Below are positions 31,693 through 40,448 of a stretch of DNA of 64,000 bases, in pieces. The notes under the pieces were generated by a model. It worked only from the letters and a program-made list of their open reading frames with translations. It was not told the DNA's origin and ran no database searches. The translations under genes were made by a program, and so were the position numbers. The DNA lies in the NCBI RefSeq assembly GCF_018760735.1, contig NZ_JAHHZN010000014.1, forward strand, positions 1 to 64,000, read 5' to 3'. Source of the stretch: Hymenobacter piscis (lineage in GTDB: Bacteria > Bacteroidota > Bacteroidia > Cytophagales > Hymenobacteraceae). Numbering within the stretch: position 1 is the first letter of the stretch; every line of letters starts with the position of its first letter.

Positions 31693-31804
31693 GAACGGGG
31701 GGTAGCATGGCACCTTTTCAGTGCGGTGCTACCCCCCGTTCAGCCATGCTGTCAGGGGGGCCAACCCCGCCACGGTGGCCTTTTCAGCCACGGTGGCGGG
31801 GTTG
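31693..31804. repeat. Two consecutive stem-loops with identical loops
   Basis: Hairpin 1: outer arms GAACGGGGGGTAGCA (31693-31707) / TGCTACCCCCCGTTC (31727-31741), inner stem GCAC/GTGC closing loop CTTTTCA. Hairpin 2: outer arms CAACCCCGCCAC (31762-31773) / GTGGCGGGGTTG (31793-31804), inner stem TGGC/GCCA closing the same loop CTTTTCA. The stems differ but the loop and architecture match. Confidence 0.75.
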
Positions 31805-31890
31805 CGTGGGGGGCGCGGCTCTGCCCGGTCAGGCGTTGTGCAGCTGGCGGCTTATTTGCTACTTCCGATTCACAACCAACCGCTCACGTT

Positions 31891-32916
31891 ATGAAAGAAC
31901 ATCCCGTTTGTCTTATCTCTTATTCCTGGGATAGCCAGGGGCACAAAGACTGGGTACGCCGGCTGGCCGACGACCTGATACAGTATTATTCCATTGATGT
32001 TAAGCTCGACCAGTACGAGCTGCATACCGGGGCCGACATCATGCACTTCATGGAGCGGAACATCGAGCACGCCGACAAAGTGGTGCTTATCCTGACGCCT
32101 GCCTACAAGGAGAAGGCCTCGGCCCGGAGCGGCGGGGTTGGGGCCGAGTGGTCGATGATCAGCCAGGGGCTCTACAACGCGCAGACCAACCAGAACAAGT
32201 TTCTGCCGGTGCTGCGGGTTGGAACGTCGCTGGAATCCGCCCCACTCTACTTGCAGAGCCGCGCGTACCATTCCATGGCGGACGATACGCAGTATATGGT
32301 GCAGCTGGATACCCTGGCCCGCTCCATCCGCGAGGTTCCGCTACTGGCAAAACCAGCCCTGGGCCCGGTGCCGGACTTTACCTCGCCCGGGCTTGATCCA
32401 CTGCTCCGTCAGATGAAGGAGCTGGCCAATGAACAGGCGCTGAACCGCGAACTGGACCGGTTTCTAACTTCTGCGGAAGGGGTTGAACTGGCTAATCAGC
32501 AGGTGCAGAGCCTGTACACCGCTATTGAGGAGAAAGCCCAGCTCTATAATGCTCAACCGGACGTAGACATTCACTTCTCGACCGAACGCACGGCGCCGGC
32601 TTTCCTGCTCACCATTGACACCTGGACCGTTGTCCTGAACTGGGAGCGCGAATTCGGCAACTCGCTTACCGGCGCTTCGCTGCACGTTGCTGAATGGTAT
32701 CGCCGCCCTACCCTTCGGGGAGGGATGAACGTCTATCATCCTTCCAACCAGCCGCGCAAATGCCATAGTGTAGCCTGGTCCTTCGACCTGGACCGGTCCC
32801 GGAAACCAATCTGGCGCTCGGGCCAGGAAACCAAAACGATGGATGAAATGGTTTCAGACGTTTTTCACACACTCATCCTGCACTCTACCTCCGAGCGCAG
32901 CAGCTTCCGCCAGTAG
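31891..32916 (+). CDS. SEFIR-domain protein, candidate defence effector
   Basis: 341 residues. The N-terminal about 150 residues (VCLISYSWDSQGHKDWVRRLADDL ... VKLDQYELHTGADIMHFMERNIEHADKVVLILTPAYKEKA) match the SEFIR domain, a TIR-like fold. Standalone bacterial SEFIR proteins are known as anti-phage effectors that act by NAD depletion and abortive infection. The C-terminal about 190 residues are unassigned and may be the sensor. Start ATG at 31891 (MKEHPV). Preceded by paired stem-loops; no obvious partner gene, so a single-gene system is plausible. The defence role is inferred from family knowledge. Confidence 0.8.
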   Translation: MKEHPVCLISYSWDSQGHKDWVRRLADDLIQYYSIDVKLDQYELHTGADIMHFMERNIEHADKVVLILTPAYKEKASARSGGVGAEWSMISQGLYNAQTNQNKFLPVLRVGTSLESAPLYLQSRAYHSMADDTQYMVQLDTLARSIREVPLLAKPALGPVPDFTSPGLDPLLRQMKELANEQALNRELDRFLTSAEGVELANQQVQSLYTAIEEKAQLYNAQPDVDIHFSTERTAPAFLLTIDTWTVVLNWEREFGNSLTGASLHVAEWYRRPTLRGGMNVYHPSNQPRKCHSVAWSFDLDRSRKPIWRSGQETKTMDEMVSDVFHTLILHSTSERSSFRQ

Positions 32917-32933
32917 CCGCCAGCTGCCGTAGA

Positions 32934-33020
32934 CTGCGTGAGGGATAGGAGGGGTTCAGTCCGCAGGACCGCAGCGCCAGCGGAGCCCTGGATAGCCCGA
33001 CCCACCGGGGCACGCCCCCT
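32934..33020 (+). repeat. Structured intergenic repeat-like element
   Basis: Carries TGCGTGAGGGATAG at the left, a variable middle, then GGATAGCCCGACCC and GGGGCACGCCCC at the right. From memory this is the layout of a repetitive extragenic element seen between genes in Bacteroidetes. Only one copy is in this window, so recurrence cannot be shown here. The right end can form a GC-rich stem. Confidence 0.4.
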
Positions 33021-33055
33021 TGTTACACCTGATTCACTTAGTTTATTCTAGCCCC

Positions 33056-33733
33056 GTGGACCAACAGCCCAACTTCCTGAACGACCCGATTCTAAACAAG
33101 CTACTGGACAAAATTGGGGTTGAATTCGACCCCGAAACGGTGCCCGTGCAGCCCGCGCCGTACGCACTGCCGCACAACTGTTTTCTGAACGTTCAGGAGA
33201 AGGTTCGGCGGGATGGGGGCCAGGTACACTACGGTTGGGCTATTCATGAAACCAACCTGCTGCGGGAAGCCGAACGGCATGCCGTCTGGGAGGACAATGA
33301 GGGCAACCTGCTCGACATCACCCCGCAGGAAACGGGCGAAGAGGAGATTCTATTTGTGTCCGATAATGACTGGGAGTACACCGGCAAGCGGGTAGACAAC
33401 ATTCGGGTAAATCGGACGGATAACCCCGTCGTCGATGACTTCATTACCCTGTGTGAATGCGTGCACACAATCACATCCTACGGCACTGAAGATGAGAACT
33501 GGCAGATAACCTTGACCCCGCCGGTCGCGGCGGTCTATGAGCTGTACAATGGCTTCAAACAGGGCGTGCAGGAGTTTATTTACCGCGGCGGCCGTCCCTA
33601 TTCCCCCTGCCCCTGCGGCAAGGCCCTGCCGTACCGCAAATGTCATGGCTATAAGCTGCGGGAACGAGTGGCGCAGGATCTGGCCCTTTTGAAAGAGCAC
33701 CTGAACCCGCCGCCGGCAAACGCCCCCGCCTAA
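33056..33733 (+). CDS. SEC-C motif protein (225 aa)
   Basis: The C-terminus carries CPCGKALPYRKCHG, the SEC-C zinc motif (CxCGSxxxyKxCCg type, here ending CHG), which usually binds zinc and mediates protein contacts. The N-terminal 180 residues (NCFLNVQEKVRRDGGQVHYGWAIHETNLLREAERHAVWEDNEGNLLDITP) resemble the domain often found with SEC-C in uncharacterised proteins. The GTG at 33056 is preferred over a TTG at 33020, which lies in the repeat element. Its stop lies in a strong terminator. Function unknown. Confidence 0.75.
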   Translation: MDQQPNFLNDPILNKLLDKIGVEFDPETVPVQPAPYALPHNCFLNVQEKVRRDGGQVHYGWAIHETNLLREAERHAVWEDNEGNLLDITPQETGEEEILFVSDNDWEYTGKRVDNIRVNRTDNPVVDDFITLCECVHTITSYGTEDENWQITLTPPVAAVYELYNGFKQGVQEFIYRGGRPYSPCPCGKALPYRKCHGYKLRERVAQDLALLKEHLNPPPANAPA

Positions 33734-33773
33734 AACAGCAATACCCGGTAAGAACCGGGTATTGCTGTTTTAG
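33730..33773. terminator. Bidirectional terminator with 20-bp stem
   Basis: CTAAAACAGCAATACCCGGT / ACCGGGTATTGCTGTTTTAG, loop AAGA, fully complementary. It lies between genes converging at 33733 and 33786. Confidence 0.9.
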
Positions 33774-33785
33774 CACTACTGCCGC

Positions 33786-34187
33786 CTAGAACGGCAGGTC
33801 GTTGTCATCATTCGAGCCAACTGGCACGGCGGAAGCCCGTTGGGTGGCAGTGCTGGCCTGTGCCTGGCCACCAGCCCGAGCAGCTGGCTGCTGGGCCCCG
33901 GCGGCCGTCTTCTCAATGCGCCAGGCCTCCAGATTGGTGAAGTACAGCATCTGGCCGTTTTTATTGAAACCGCGCCCGCGCAGATTAAAGGAAACCTTCG
34001 CCTCGTCACCGATTTTGAAGGTATCAACTAGGCTGGTTTTGTCCTGGCTCAGCTGAAACTTGATGTGCTCGGGGTACTGGCCATCGACAACCTCCAGCAC
34101 GAATTCGCGCTTGCGGAATTTCTCGCTTACCTGCTGCTCGTCGAAGATTTCGTGAATGCGGCCAACGGCCTCGTAGGAACTGGACAT
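33786..34187 (-). CDS. DUF3127 protein with SSB-like tail
   Basis: 133 residues. VGRIHEIFDEQQVSEKFRKREFVLEVVDGQYPEHIKFQLSQDK...GDEAKVSFNLRGRGF...GQMLYFTNLEAWRIEK is the DUF3127 pattern, an OB-fold-like protein of Bacteroidetes. A disordered Gln/Ala-rich linker and a terminal DNDLPF follow, the same kind of acidic tip that single-stranded-DNA-binding proteins use to recruit partners. A role as plasmid SSB-like protein is likely but inferred. Upstream lies a 215-bp region after the Toprim gene. Confidence 0.85.
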   Translation of the reverse strand: MSSSYEAVGRIHEIFDEQQVSEKFRKREFVLEVVDGQYPEHIKFQLSQDKTSLVDTFKIGDEAKVSFNLRGRGFNKNGQMLYFTNLEAWRIEKTAAGAQQPAARAGGQAQASTATQRASAVPVGSNDDNDLPF

Positions 34188-34382
34188 AGTAGAAATGGAA
34201 GTGGGCTGGGCCCGTTGAAAAAAATGGGGAAGAACTAAATGTGGAATACCAAGTAGGGGCGTGGGCTATAGGAGTCCGTTACCCGGAGTCGGAACGCGGG
34301 CCGCTGCGAATCGGCGGCGGGAGCCGGCCCGGTGGCGGTCGGGCAGGGGAGCAAGTAGCCATGCAGATGAAAGCGCATAAAT

Positions 34383-34401
34383 GGGCGGTTGGGAAGAAAG
34401 G
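34383..34401 (-). repeat. Dispersed pyrimidine motif, copy
   Basis: Minus strand CCTTTCTTCCCAACCGCCC, directly after the stop of the Toprim gene and about 195 bp upstream of the DUF3127 start. The rest of 34188-34382 shows no gene. Confidence 0.6.
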
Positions 34402-34402
34402 G

Positions 34403-37400
34403 CTAGCGTTCTATTTCACTGGTTTGCCGCTGCGGCTGAGCCTTTTCGGCCCGGGCCGCTGCCTGCTGGCGCAAGGTCTGGGCCTCGCCGGTTTCCTGCA
34501 CCTGCACGCCATTGGAGTTGGCGGCCCGGTTGAACGTGGAATTGATTTCGCTGATGGTTGGGGCATCCGTCCGGTAGCTGACCTCAAATTCAGTGCGCCG
34601 GATTCCGTTGTCCGCTACTACCGCTTTTGCCTCGCCGGCCTTGGCGCCCGCCGCCTCGAAGGCATCAGAGATGCGCTGGGCCCGCTCGTTGGGCACCTCC
34701 CGCTGGGCCGGCTCCGGCTTGTCCTCGATGACAATCTTGGCCTGCAGGTTCGTGCCGTTCTCCACCGAGCGGGCTTTATCGCTGGCCAGCTGGGTATCCT
34801 GACGGCTCTCGTTCCCGTGGGCGGTGGCCTGCTGCTGCTGCTGGTCGGCTTTGGAGGTAAGAGCTTTGCCCTCCTCGGCCTGCAGGCGGGCTTCTGCCTG
34901 CTGCTGGGCGGCTACCGGGGGAGTTGGCTGGCCAGGACCTTCAGCGGTGCGCTGCTGGTCATTCTGCCGGCTTTCTACCTCCCGGCCACGTTCCCAACCC
35001 TGGCCGTTCCGCTCCCGGATCAGCATGACGTCCTGGTTGCGGGCCTCGCTCAGCTGCTGGTGAATCTGCGGCAGCTCGGGCTGGTCAACCCGGTAGCCAA
35101 CCATCATTCCCAGGCGGGGCTGGTCAGCCACGCCGGTTACGGGGCGGATTTCATCGACCGTCGCGCCGGCTTCCTGCAGCTGCTTGCGCAGCAGACGTAG
35201 GGCGTCCTCATTATAGCCGCGGTCCAGCACCGAAATTTCCGTGTAGCGGATCTGGTGGCTGATGTCGGGCTGGCGCTGCTGTTCCGTGGCTTCGGAATAC
35301 AACGGCGCCCGTGACGGGGCGGCTGCGGCCTCGGTAGCCGCCGTTGCCGCTTCCGGTGCGGCCTGCTGGCGCGGGGCGGCCTCGGCCGACGTGGCCACGT
35401 CGGCGTAGCGCACCTGCTGGCTCTGCTGCCGGGCCTGCTCCCAGCTTACGCCCGGCTCGCGCTGCTGGCGCTCGGCTTCCATGGAGCGTTCCGCGACCTG
35501 GCCGGCCCGGTCTTTTACCTGCACGTCATCCGCGCCCTGGGCGACCTGCTGCAGGGCCTGATGCACCTGAGCCAGCTCGGGCTGGTCGATGCGGTAGCCG
35601 ATGCGCAGGTTCAGCGTATCGTTGCGGAAGTTGTTGCCCTCCGTGATGGCACCGGGCGTCGCGCCGGCGGCTTCCAGCTGGGCCGACAACTGTTCCAGCC
35701 GCTGCCGGCCGGCCGGGGAATCGGCCACCACTAATTCGGTGTAGCGTACCGGGTGGTCGGCGGCGGGGAAGCGCAGGGCCTCCGGAGCGGCCTCGAAGGC
35801 CGGGGCGCGTAGCGACTGGCCGGCCTCCCAGGGCAGGGGCTCCTGCTGCAGCTGCGGCGCGGGCGGGGCCAACGGGGTCAGGTTGGGTACGATTTCGTGC
35901 AGCTGCTCGCGCTGCTGAATGTAGGTACCCGTCCACAGGTCCAGCGACCTATCGGCCGGGCTCGTCCGGCTAATCGTATCAAACGCTTCCCGGATACCCT
36001 CAATCCGCGGGCTGTCGAGCTGGTAGGTAATGGGCACGGCGTACCGCTCCGGCCCGGCGTATACACCCTCCACGCGCTCGGCCGCCCCGACAACGGCTCC
36101 CTGCTCCTGCAGCGTGGCGCGGATGGCTTCCACGGCGGGTAGCTTCTCCTCCGTCACGGTCAGCACGGCCTGGCGCTCCAGCAACGGCCGGTCACGGTCA
36201 GGCAGGTTTTCCCAGGGCATATTACCGGCGGGGTACCGCTGCTCAATATCCCGCCAGGCATGGTCCGGGCTGGCCACCTCCAGCTTAATGCCCGGCTGCT
36301 GGGCCATCGTGTCCAGCAGATTGATCAGCTGCGGCTCGTTGATGCCATGTACGGGAATGGCAAACTCTACCCGGTTTTCAACCAGCCCCGCCTGGTGCGC
36401 GGCGGCCCCACTGGTCGCGGCCGTGCCGGCGACTACTTCCGTCATCGCGCCCAGCCCCGCCAGCTGCGCGCTCAGCTGCTCGGCGTAGGCGGTTCGCCCC
36501 GGGTCGTTCAGACCCTCGTGCCGCGCTTCCTGAACGGTCAGTACGCCCAGGGCCATTTCCGGCCCCAGCTGTTGATCGGCCATGTGCTGACGGGCCTCCC
36601 GTGCCAGGGAGTTTTCATACACGATGCCGGCTCTCATCACGCCGATGCCGCTGCCGGTGTGGTCCTTGTATTCTTCATCGGGGTGACGGTCCAGGGCGCG
36701 GCTTACCTGCGCTACGACTTCCGGGGTGCTGAGCGGATACTTGATCAGCAGCGCGTTTTCGTCGTCGTTGGTCCGTACGGCCTCAACCCGGGCTCCGGCC
36801 CGCTCAAACGGCTCCCGGTTCTCGGGCGTGTCGCGCAGCAGCACGACGGCCGCCGCCTCATCCCACTGACGGGCCCGCTCCGGCATCTCAATGGCCACGG
36901 CCGACGTGCGCGCCTCGGCGGCGGCCTGGCGCTCCGTCGCGCCGTTGTCGGTTACGGTAACGCCCGGCTCCTTTTCCAGCCGCTGCAGCAGCTCGTGCAG
37001 CTGGGGCTGGCGCTCATCGTCAATCTTGTAGGTGAAGTGAACCCGCGTGGACTCCAGGCCGGTTTGGAGCATGTTGCGCTCCGGCCAGTCCGTGTTCTTC
37101 ACTTCGGCCCCGTATTTCTCCAGCGAGTCCATCACTTTGGTAGCGTAAGCACCGCTTTCCCGCTCCCCAGCCAAACCGGCAATCATGAAGGGCGGAATAG
37201 CCGGGGCCTCCCGTACTTCCACAATACCGACGCGGGTATCCCGCTCGTTGAGCTGAGCCGCCAGGGCCCCCAGCGCCTGCAGGCTGTCGGCGGCCTGTAC
37301 CGGGGCAAACGCTTTCTCCGCCTCCGTCGGCTCGGCCCGGGCCTGCGTTGGCGCGGGCCGGGCGGGGGTCAGCGCATCCGCCACGGCCATTGTCAGCAGG

Positions 37401-39013
37401 GCATTACCCAACGCCCGGTCTTCCTGTTCCCGCTGCTTCTGCGCCTCGGGGGTGTTCTGCCGGCGAGCCTCTTCTTCCTGCCGGCGGGCTTCGGCCTGCT
37501 GGCGGCGCTCCTCCTCGCGGGCCTCCTGCTCCTTCTGGGCCTGCAGGTTTTTCTGGCGCGTCATTTCCTCCTTGTGCTGCACCTCCAGCTGGCCCTGCGC
37601 TTTCAACTCTTCCCCCTTCAGGCCCTGATTCATTAATTCCAGGTCGCGGGTGAAGTCTTTGCTCTGCGGATACTCAATGCGCAGAAAAGCCGGGTTGCGC
37701 TCCGCGTCGAACTGCTGCAGCTTGGTTTCCCGCTGCTGGTGCAGTTCCCGCGACAGCAGCTCCAGGGCTGGCATGTCGGCATTCAGGGCCGTTACGCGCA
37801 CAACGGTTTGCGTAGACGAGGTACGCACCACGTCCATGCTCAGCGGGGGCTGGTCGCGCTGCTGGTCGCCGCTGTTGAGCTGGGCAATGCGGTCGGCCAG
37901 GTTGCTTACGGCGGTCCGGCCCTCGTGGGCCTTCTCCGTATTAAACTCAATTTTGAGGTTCGTCGAGTATTTGCCTGACGTGCCGGCGTGCCACGTAATG
38001 GGCGGGGCCAGTTGCTCAATCATCGGCAGCTCGTTGGTGCTGCCGGGCTGGCGGGTACGCGGGGGCTGCAGGTCGTTGAGGTAGTTGATATTGAAGCGGC
38101 GCCCACCGGCATCATTGTCCTGTCCCAACACTACTTCTTTGGGCTTCTGGCGGTCAATGATGAGCTGAATCAACTCTACCTGGCGCTCCGTGACGGTGCC
38201 GGCAGTGGCAATGTACATCGTGTTCGGCGGGCGCTTGCCGTCGCGGTGGTCCAGCTGGTGCTTGCTCAGCGCGTCGATGGCCGATTCCGTCACTACCAGC
38301 CGTTCCAGCGGCTTGCCGGGCTCCGTCATCTTGCTTACCCATAGTCCCTCCTTCGGCAGCGGCAGCATGTGCTTATAGCCGGTGTTCTTCTCCTCGACCG
38401 AGATAATGCCGGTCTGGTTATAGAGGGGAAATGCCGTGTTCTCGTGCTTGCCCCGGGCAGTGAATACCCGGCCCTGGAAGGCGGGGTTATCAATGGTGGC
38501 ATCGTTGATACCGCGGGAGTGGAGGTAGCTGCGGTTATCGAGCTTGGGCTGAACGCCCAGCGCGTCGGCAATGAGCACGTTGCGGCGCTCCTCCAGCGAA
38601 AGACCCTGGGGAACCTCCTTCAGCGACGAAATACGTTCGGGCTTGGGAGCTTCCGCCAGGGTCTTCTGGTCGCGGGCCGGGCCATCCTCATTCAGGTAAC
38701 TACGCAGCTGCTGGCGGGTCTGGCCCAGGTTCAGGCCCTGGCCGTACGCACCGCCGCGCGACTTCACGAAGTCAATGATGGAGCCCCGGTCATTGTCATC
38801 ACCGGTATTCATGAACACCTGATGGTCGCCTTTGCGGGTCACGATCAGGGTTTCACCGTCTTTGGAAAGCTTCTGCCAGTCACCCCGGCGGCTTTCTTCT
38901 TTTACCTGGTAGCCGTGCTGGGCAACGGCGTAGGCGGTCAGGTCAATATTACGCTTGAAATGATCCAGCTCACTGGAATCATTCGGCCGGTTCTGTTGGG
39001 GGTTGTTCGACAT
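34403..39013 (-). CDS. Giant Toprim/DUF3991-type protein with repeated C-terminal modules
   Basis: 1536 residues, start MSNNPQQNRPNDSS at 39013. Residues about 15-300 form the plasmid-type DUF3991 plus Toprim unit: RNIDLTAYAVAQHGYQV, then RSYLHSRGINDATI, Toprim TESAIDAL (about 242-249) and QDNDAGG (about 298-304), the acidic metal site of primase-like enzymes. A Gln/Glu/Arg-rich coiled coil follows. Most of the C-terminal half consists of a recurring module of about 100-150 residues with the core Y.(I/V)D.P.L..(I/V)...L (TYKIDDERQPQLHELLQRL; GYRIDQPELAQVHQAL; GYRVDQPELPQIHQQL). The family goes with mobilisation in Bacteroidetes elements. It overlaps the upstream gene by 35 bp. Confidence 0.85.
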   Translation of the reverse strand: MSNNPQQNRPNDSSELDHFKRNIDLTAYAVAQHGYQVKEESRRGDWQKLSKDGETLIVTRKGDHQVFMNTGDDNDRGSIIDFVKSRGGAYGQGLNLGQTRQQLRSYLNEDGPARDQKTLAEAPKPERISSLKEVPQGLSLEERRNVLIADALGVQPKLDNRSYLHSRGINDATIDNPAFQGRVFTARGKHENTAFPLYNQTGIISVEEKNTGYKHMLPLPKEGLWVSKMTEPGKPLERLVVTESAIDALSKHQLDHRDGKRPPNTMYIATAGTVTERQVELIQLIIDRQKPKEVVLGQDNDAGGRRFNINYLNDLQPPRTRQPGSTNELPMIEQLAPPITWHAGTSGKYSTNLKIEFNTEKAHEGRTAVSNLADRIAQLNSGDQQRDQPPLSMDVVRTSSTQTVVRVTALNADMPALELLSRELHQQRETKLQQFDAERNPAFLRIEYPQSKDFTRDLELMNQGLKGEELKAQGQLEVQHKEEMTRQKNLQAQKEQEAREEERRQQAEARRQEEEARRQNTPEAQKQREQEDRALGNALLTMAVADALTPARPAPTQARAEPTEAEKAFAPVQAADSLQALGALAAQLNERDTRVGIVEVREAPAIPPFMIAGLAGERESGAYATKVMDSLEKYGAEVKNTDWPERNMLQTGLESTRVHFTYKIDDERQPQLHELLQRLEKEPGVTVTDNGATERQAAAEARTSAVAIEMPERARQWDEAAAVVLLRDTPENREPFERAGARVEAVRTNDDENALLIKYPLSTPEVVAQVSRALDRHPDEEYKDHTGSGIGVMRAGIVYENSLAREARQHMADQQLGPEMALGVLTVQEARHEGLNDPGRTAYAEQLSAQLAGLGAMTEVVAGTAATSGAAAHQAGLVENRVEFAIPVHGINEPQLINLLDTMAQQPGIKLEVASPDHAWRDIEQRYPAGNMPWENLPDRDRPLLERQAVLTVTEEKLPAVEAIRATLQEQGAVVGAAERVEGVYAGPERYAVPITYQLDSPRIEGIREAFDTISRTSPADRSLDLWTGTYIQQREQLHEIVPNLTPLAPPAPQLQQEPLPWEAGQSLRAPAFEAAPEALRFPAADHPVRYTELVVADSPAGRQRLEQLSAQLEAAGATPGAITEGNNFRNDTLNLRIGYRIDQPELAQVHQALQQVAQGADDVQVKDRAGQVAERSMEAERQQREPGVSWEQARQQSQQVRYADVATSAEAAPRQQAAPEAATAATEAAAAPSRAPLYSEATEQQRQPDISHQIRYTEISVLDRGYNEDALRLLRKQLQEAGATVDEIRPVTGVADQPRLGMMVGYRVDQPELPQIHQQLSEARNQDVMLIRERNGQGWERGREVESRQNDQQRTAEGPGQPTPPVAAQQQAEARLQAEEGKALTSKADQQQQQATAHGNESRQDTQLASDKARSVENGTNLQAKIVIEDKPEPAQREVPNERAQRISDAFEAAGAKAGEAKAVVADNGIRRTEFEVSYRTDAPTISEINSTFNRAANSNGVQVQETGEAQTLRQQAAARAEKAQPQRQTSEIER

Positions 39014-39368
39014 AGAGTTTCTTGAGTGCATCGAAAGCACCCGCCTGCTCTTTGTCCTTGAACTGATACACGTAGTCGTCAGCCTCCCGGTGATATTCCG
39101 TCTCCAGGCCCATACCGTCGCGCAGAATTCGCTGGACAAGGATGGGGGCTGGACGCTTCGACTTGTTGTTTCGCAGAGTAATGAGGGACTGATAATTCAT
39201 GCCCCGCTCACCCGCATGTTCCTTTTCCACCTCGTCAATAAAGGCTTTAAGGCGGCCGTGGCCCAGTTTTTTCAGGAATCCCTGCGCCACGCCCAATACT
39301 TCCTTGTAGGGAACAGTGGATTTGGCCAGCTCTCCCTGAAGGAGTGCTTTTCTTAGTTTCTCGTTCAT
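38979..39368 (-). CDS. Unknown 129-residue protein coupled to the Toprim gene
   Basis: Start MNEKLRKALLQGEL at 39368. Helical, basic; the middle YQSLITLRNNKSKRPAPILVQRILRDG looks like a DNA-contacting segment. Its 3' end overlaps the Toprim gene by 35 bp in another frame, so the two are translated together. It may be a relaxosome accessory or regulator, but no family is recognised. Divergent from the tra operon. Confidence 0.7.
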   Translation of the reverse strand: MNEKLRKALLQGELAKSTVPYKEVLGVAQGFLKKLGHGRLKAFIDEVEKEHAGERGMNYQSLITLRNNKSKRPAPILVQRILRDGMGLETEYHREADDYVYQFKDKEQAGAFDALKKLYVEQPPTEPAE

Positions 39369-39684
39369 GCTGCGTTGGGTTTTGAAGAGGTCGGTTGTGC
39401 TGGAGCGGATGCCCGGCACCGGGGCCGGTTGCATCTGTCCTTAGCAACAACAAATTAAACATGATTTTTTGATTATCTATAGAATAGCTTTAGCTGCTAT
39501 TCAGATTAAGTCTGCGAACCTCTGCCAGCACACCCGGCTGGCCGGTAAATGTACTCCGAAACTCGATGAAAAATTAACTTTAGTTGAGTTTTTGAAAATA
39601 TTATTATGATATAAAAACGAATTATTGATTAAGTTTGACACCGCTGAGCCGAGCGAACGAAACGCCGGTGTGTATTGGTGTCAC
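39369..39684. promoter_or_regulatory. Divergent control region between Toprim and tra operons
   Basis: 316 bp, AT-rich in the middle. Visible are an imperfect palindrome around GAATAGCTTTAGCTGCTATTC (39481-39502 area) and TAAGTTTG (39630-39637), an exact TAnnTTTG match 48 bp before the first tra-operon ATG. It probably contains both promoters; an origin of transfer would also be plausible here, next to a mobilisation-type gene, but nothing proves it. Confidence 0.45.
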
Positions 39685-40377
39685 ATGGTCTGCTTCCCCC
39701 TCTCCCTACATGCGGTTCTCCTCGCGGCCTCCCTGGTGGGGGCGCTGCGGTTGGTGATGGCAATCGTGCTGCTGGGGTGCATCGGCCTGGTAGCGGCCTG
39801 GTACCGGCAGCAGCGCAAAAAGACGCCGCCCACGGAAGTTGCCGCCGACCCGGCCCCGGAAGCGGCCCCGCTGAAAGTGTACTCCGTGGAAAACGTGCTC
39901 GGCACCACCGGCACCAAGTATGGCCAGCAGCTCAAGCTGACGCTGGACAAGCTGGAGACCGCCCTGAAGGAACACCCCCCGCTGTCACTACCCACCGCCC
40001 CGCCGGAAGTAGCCGCCGACCCGGCCCCGGAAGCATCCGCTCCGCCGGCTGACGCGCCCGCTCCCCAGCAGCCCACCGCCGAATCGGCTCCTGCCGCTAC
40101 TCCCGAGGCAGCCGCTGCTACCCCCGCGGCTTCGGATGCTGCGGCCCCTACCGCTGCTCAGCCCGCTGGCAGTGGCGACCAGGAAATCAAGGATTTCTCG
40201 CAGCACGTCAGCTCCCCCCCGGAACTGCGCGTGGCTCCCACCAAACGCTTCTCCTCCCGCAAAGCCGTCGTCAATCCGGAAGCATTGGCGACCCTGCAGA
40301 AAACCCGCACGACAACCTTCATTCCTACCCACACCGGCCAGCACATTCCCATGCTGGAACAGCAGGGAAAGGACTGA
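39685..40377 (+). CDS. Membrane protein with long Ala/Pro-rich tail, first tra-operon gene
   Basis: 230 residues, start MVCFPLSLHAVLL at 39685 (the TTG at 39625 is rejected). One or two N-terminal spans (LHAVLLAASLVGALRLVMAIVLLGCIGLVAAW), then a low-complexity Pro/Ala/Glu region containing a repeated EVAADPAPEA (twice), and a basic C-terminus. It precedes traE on the same strand by 71 bp. The long flexible tail suggests reaching across the periplasm. No family recognised. Confidence 0.65.
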   Translation: MVCFPLSLHAVLLAASLVGALRLVMAIVLLGCIGLVAAWYRQQRKKTPPTEVAADPAPEAAPLKVYSVENVLGTTGTKYGQQLKLTLDKLETALKEHPPLSLPTAPPEVAADPAPEASAPPADAPAPQQPTAESAPAATPEAAAATPAASDAAAPTAAQPAGSGDQEIKDFSQHVSSPPELRVAPTKRFSSRKAVVNPEALATLQKTRTTTFIPTHTGQHIPMLEQQGKD

Positions 40378-40448
40378 TTCACAGACTCATTTTTTGCGCA
40401 AACCCGGGCGTAGCGCCCCCGGATTTAATCACCCTTCACCACTTTTTT

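Noticed and set aside
34241..37636. Long plus-strand open frames (34241-35200, 36260-37636)
   Set aside because: Antisense shadows of the Toprim gene; Leu/Gly/Arg-rich with no family signals.
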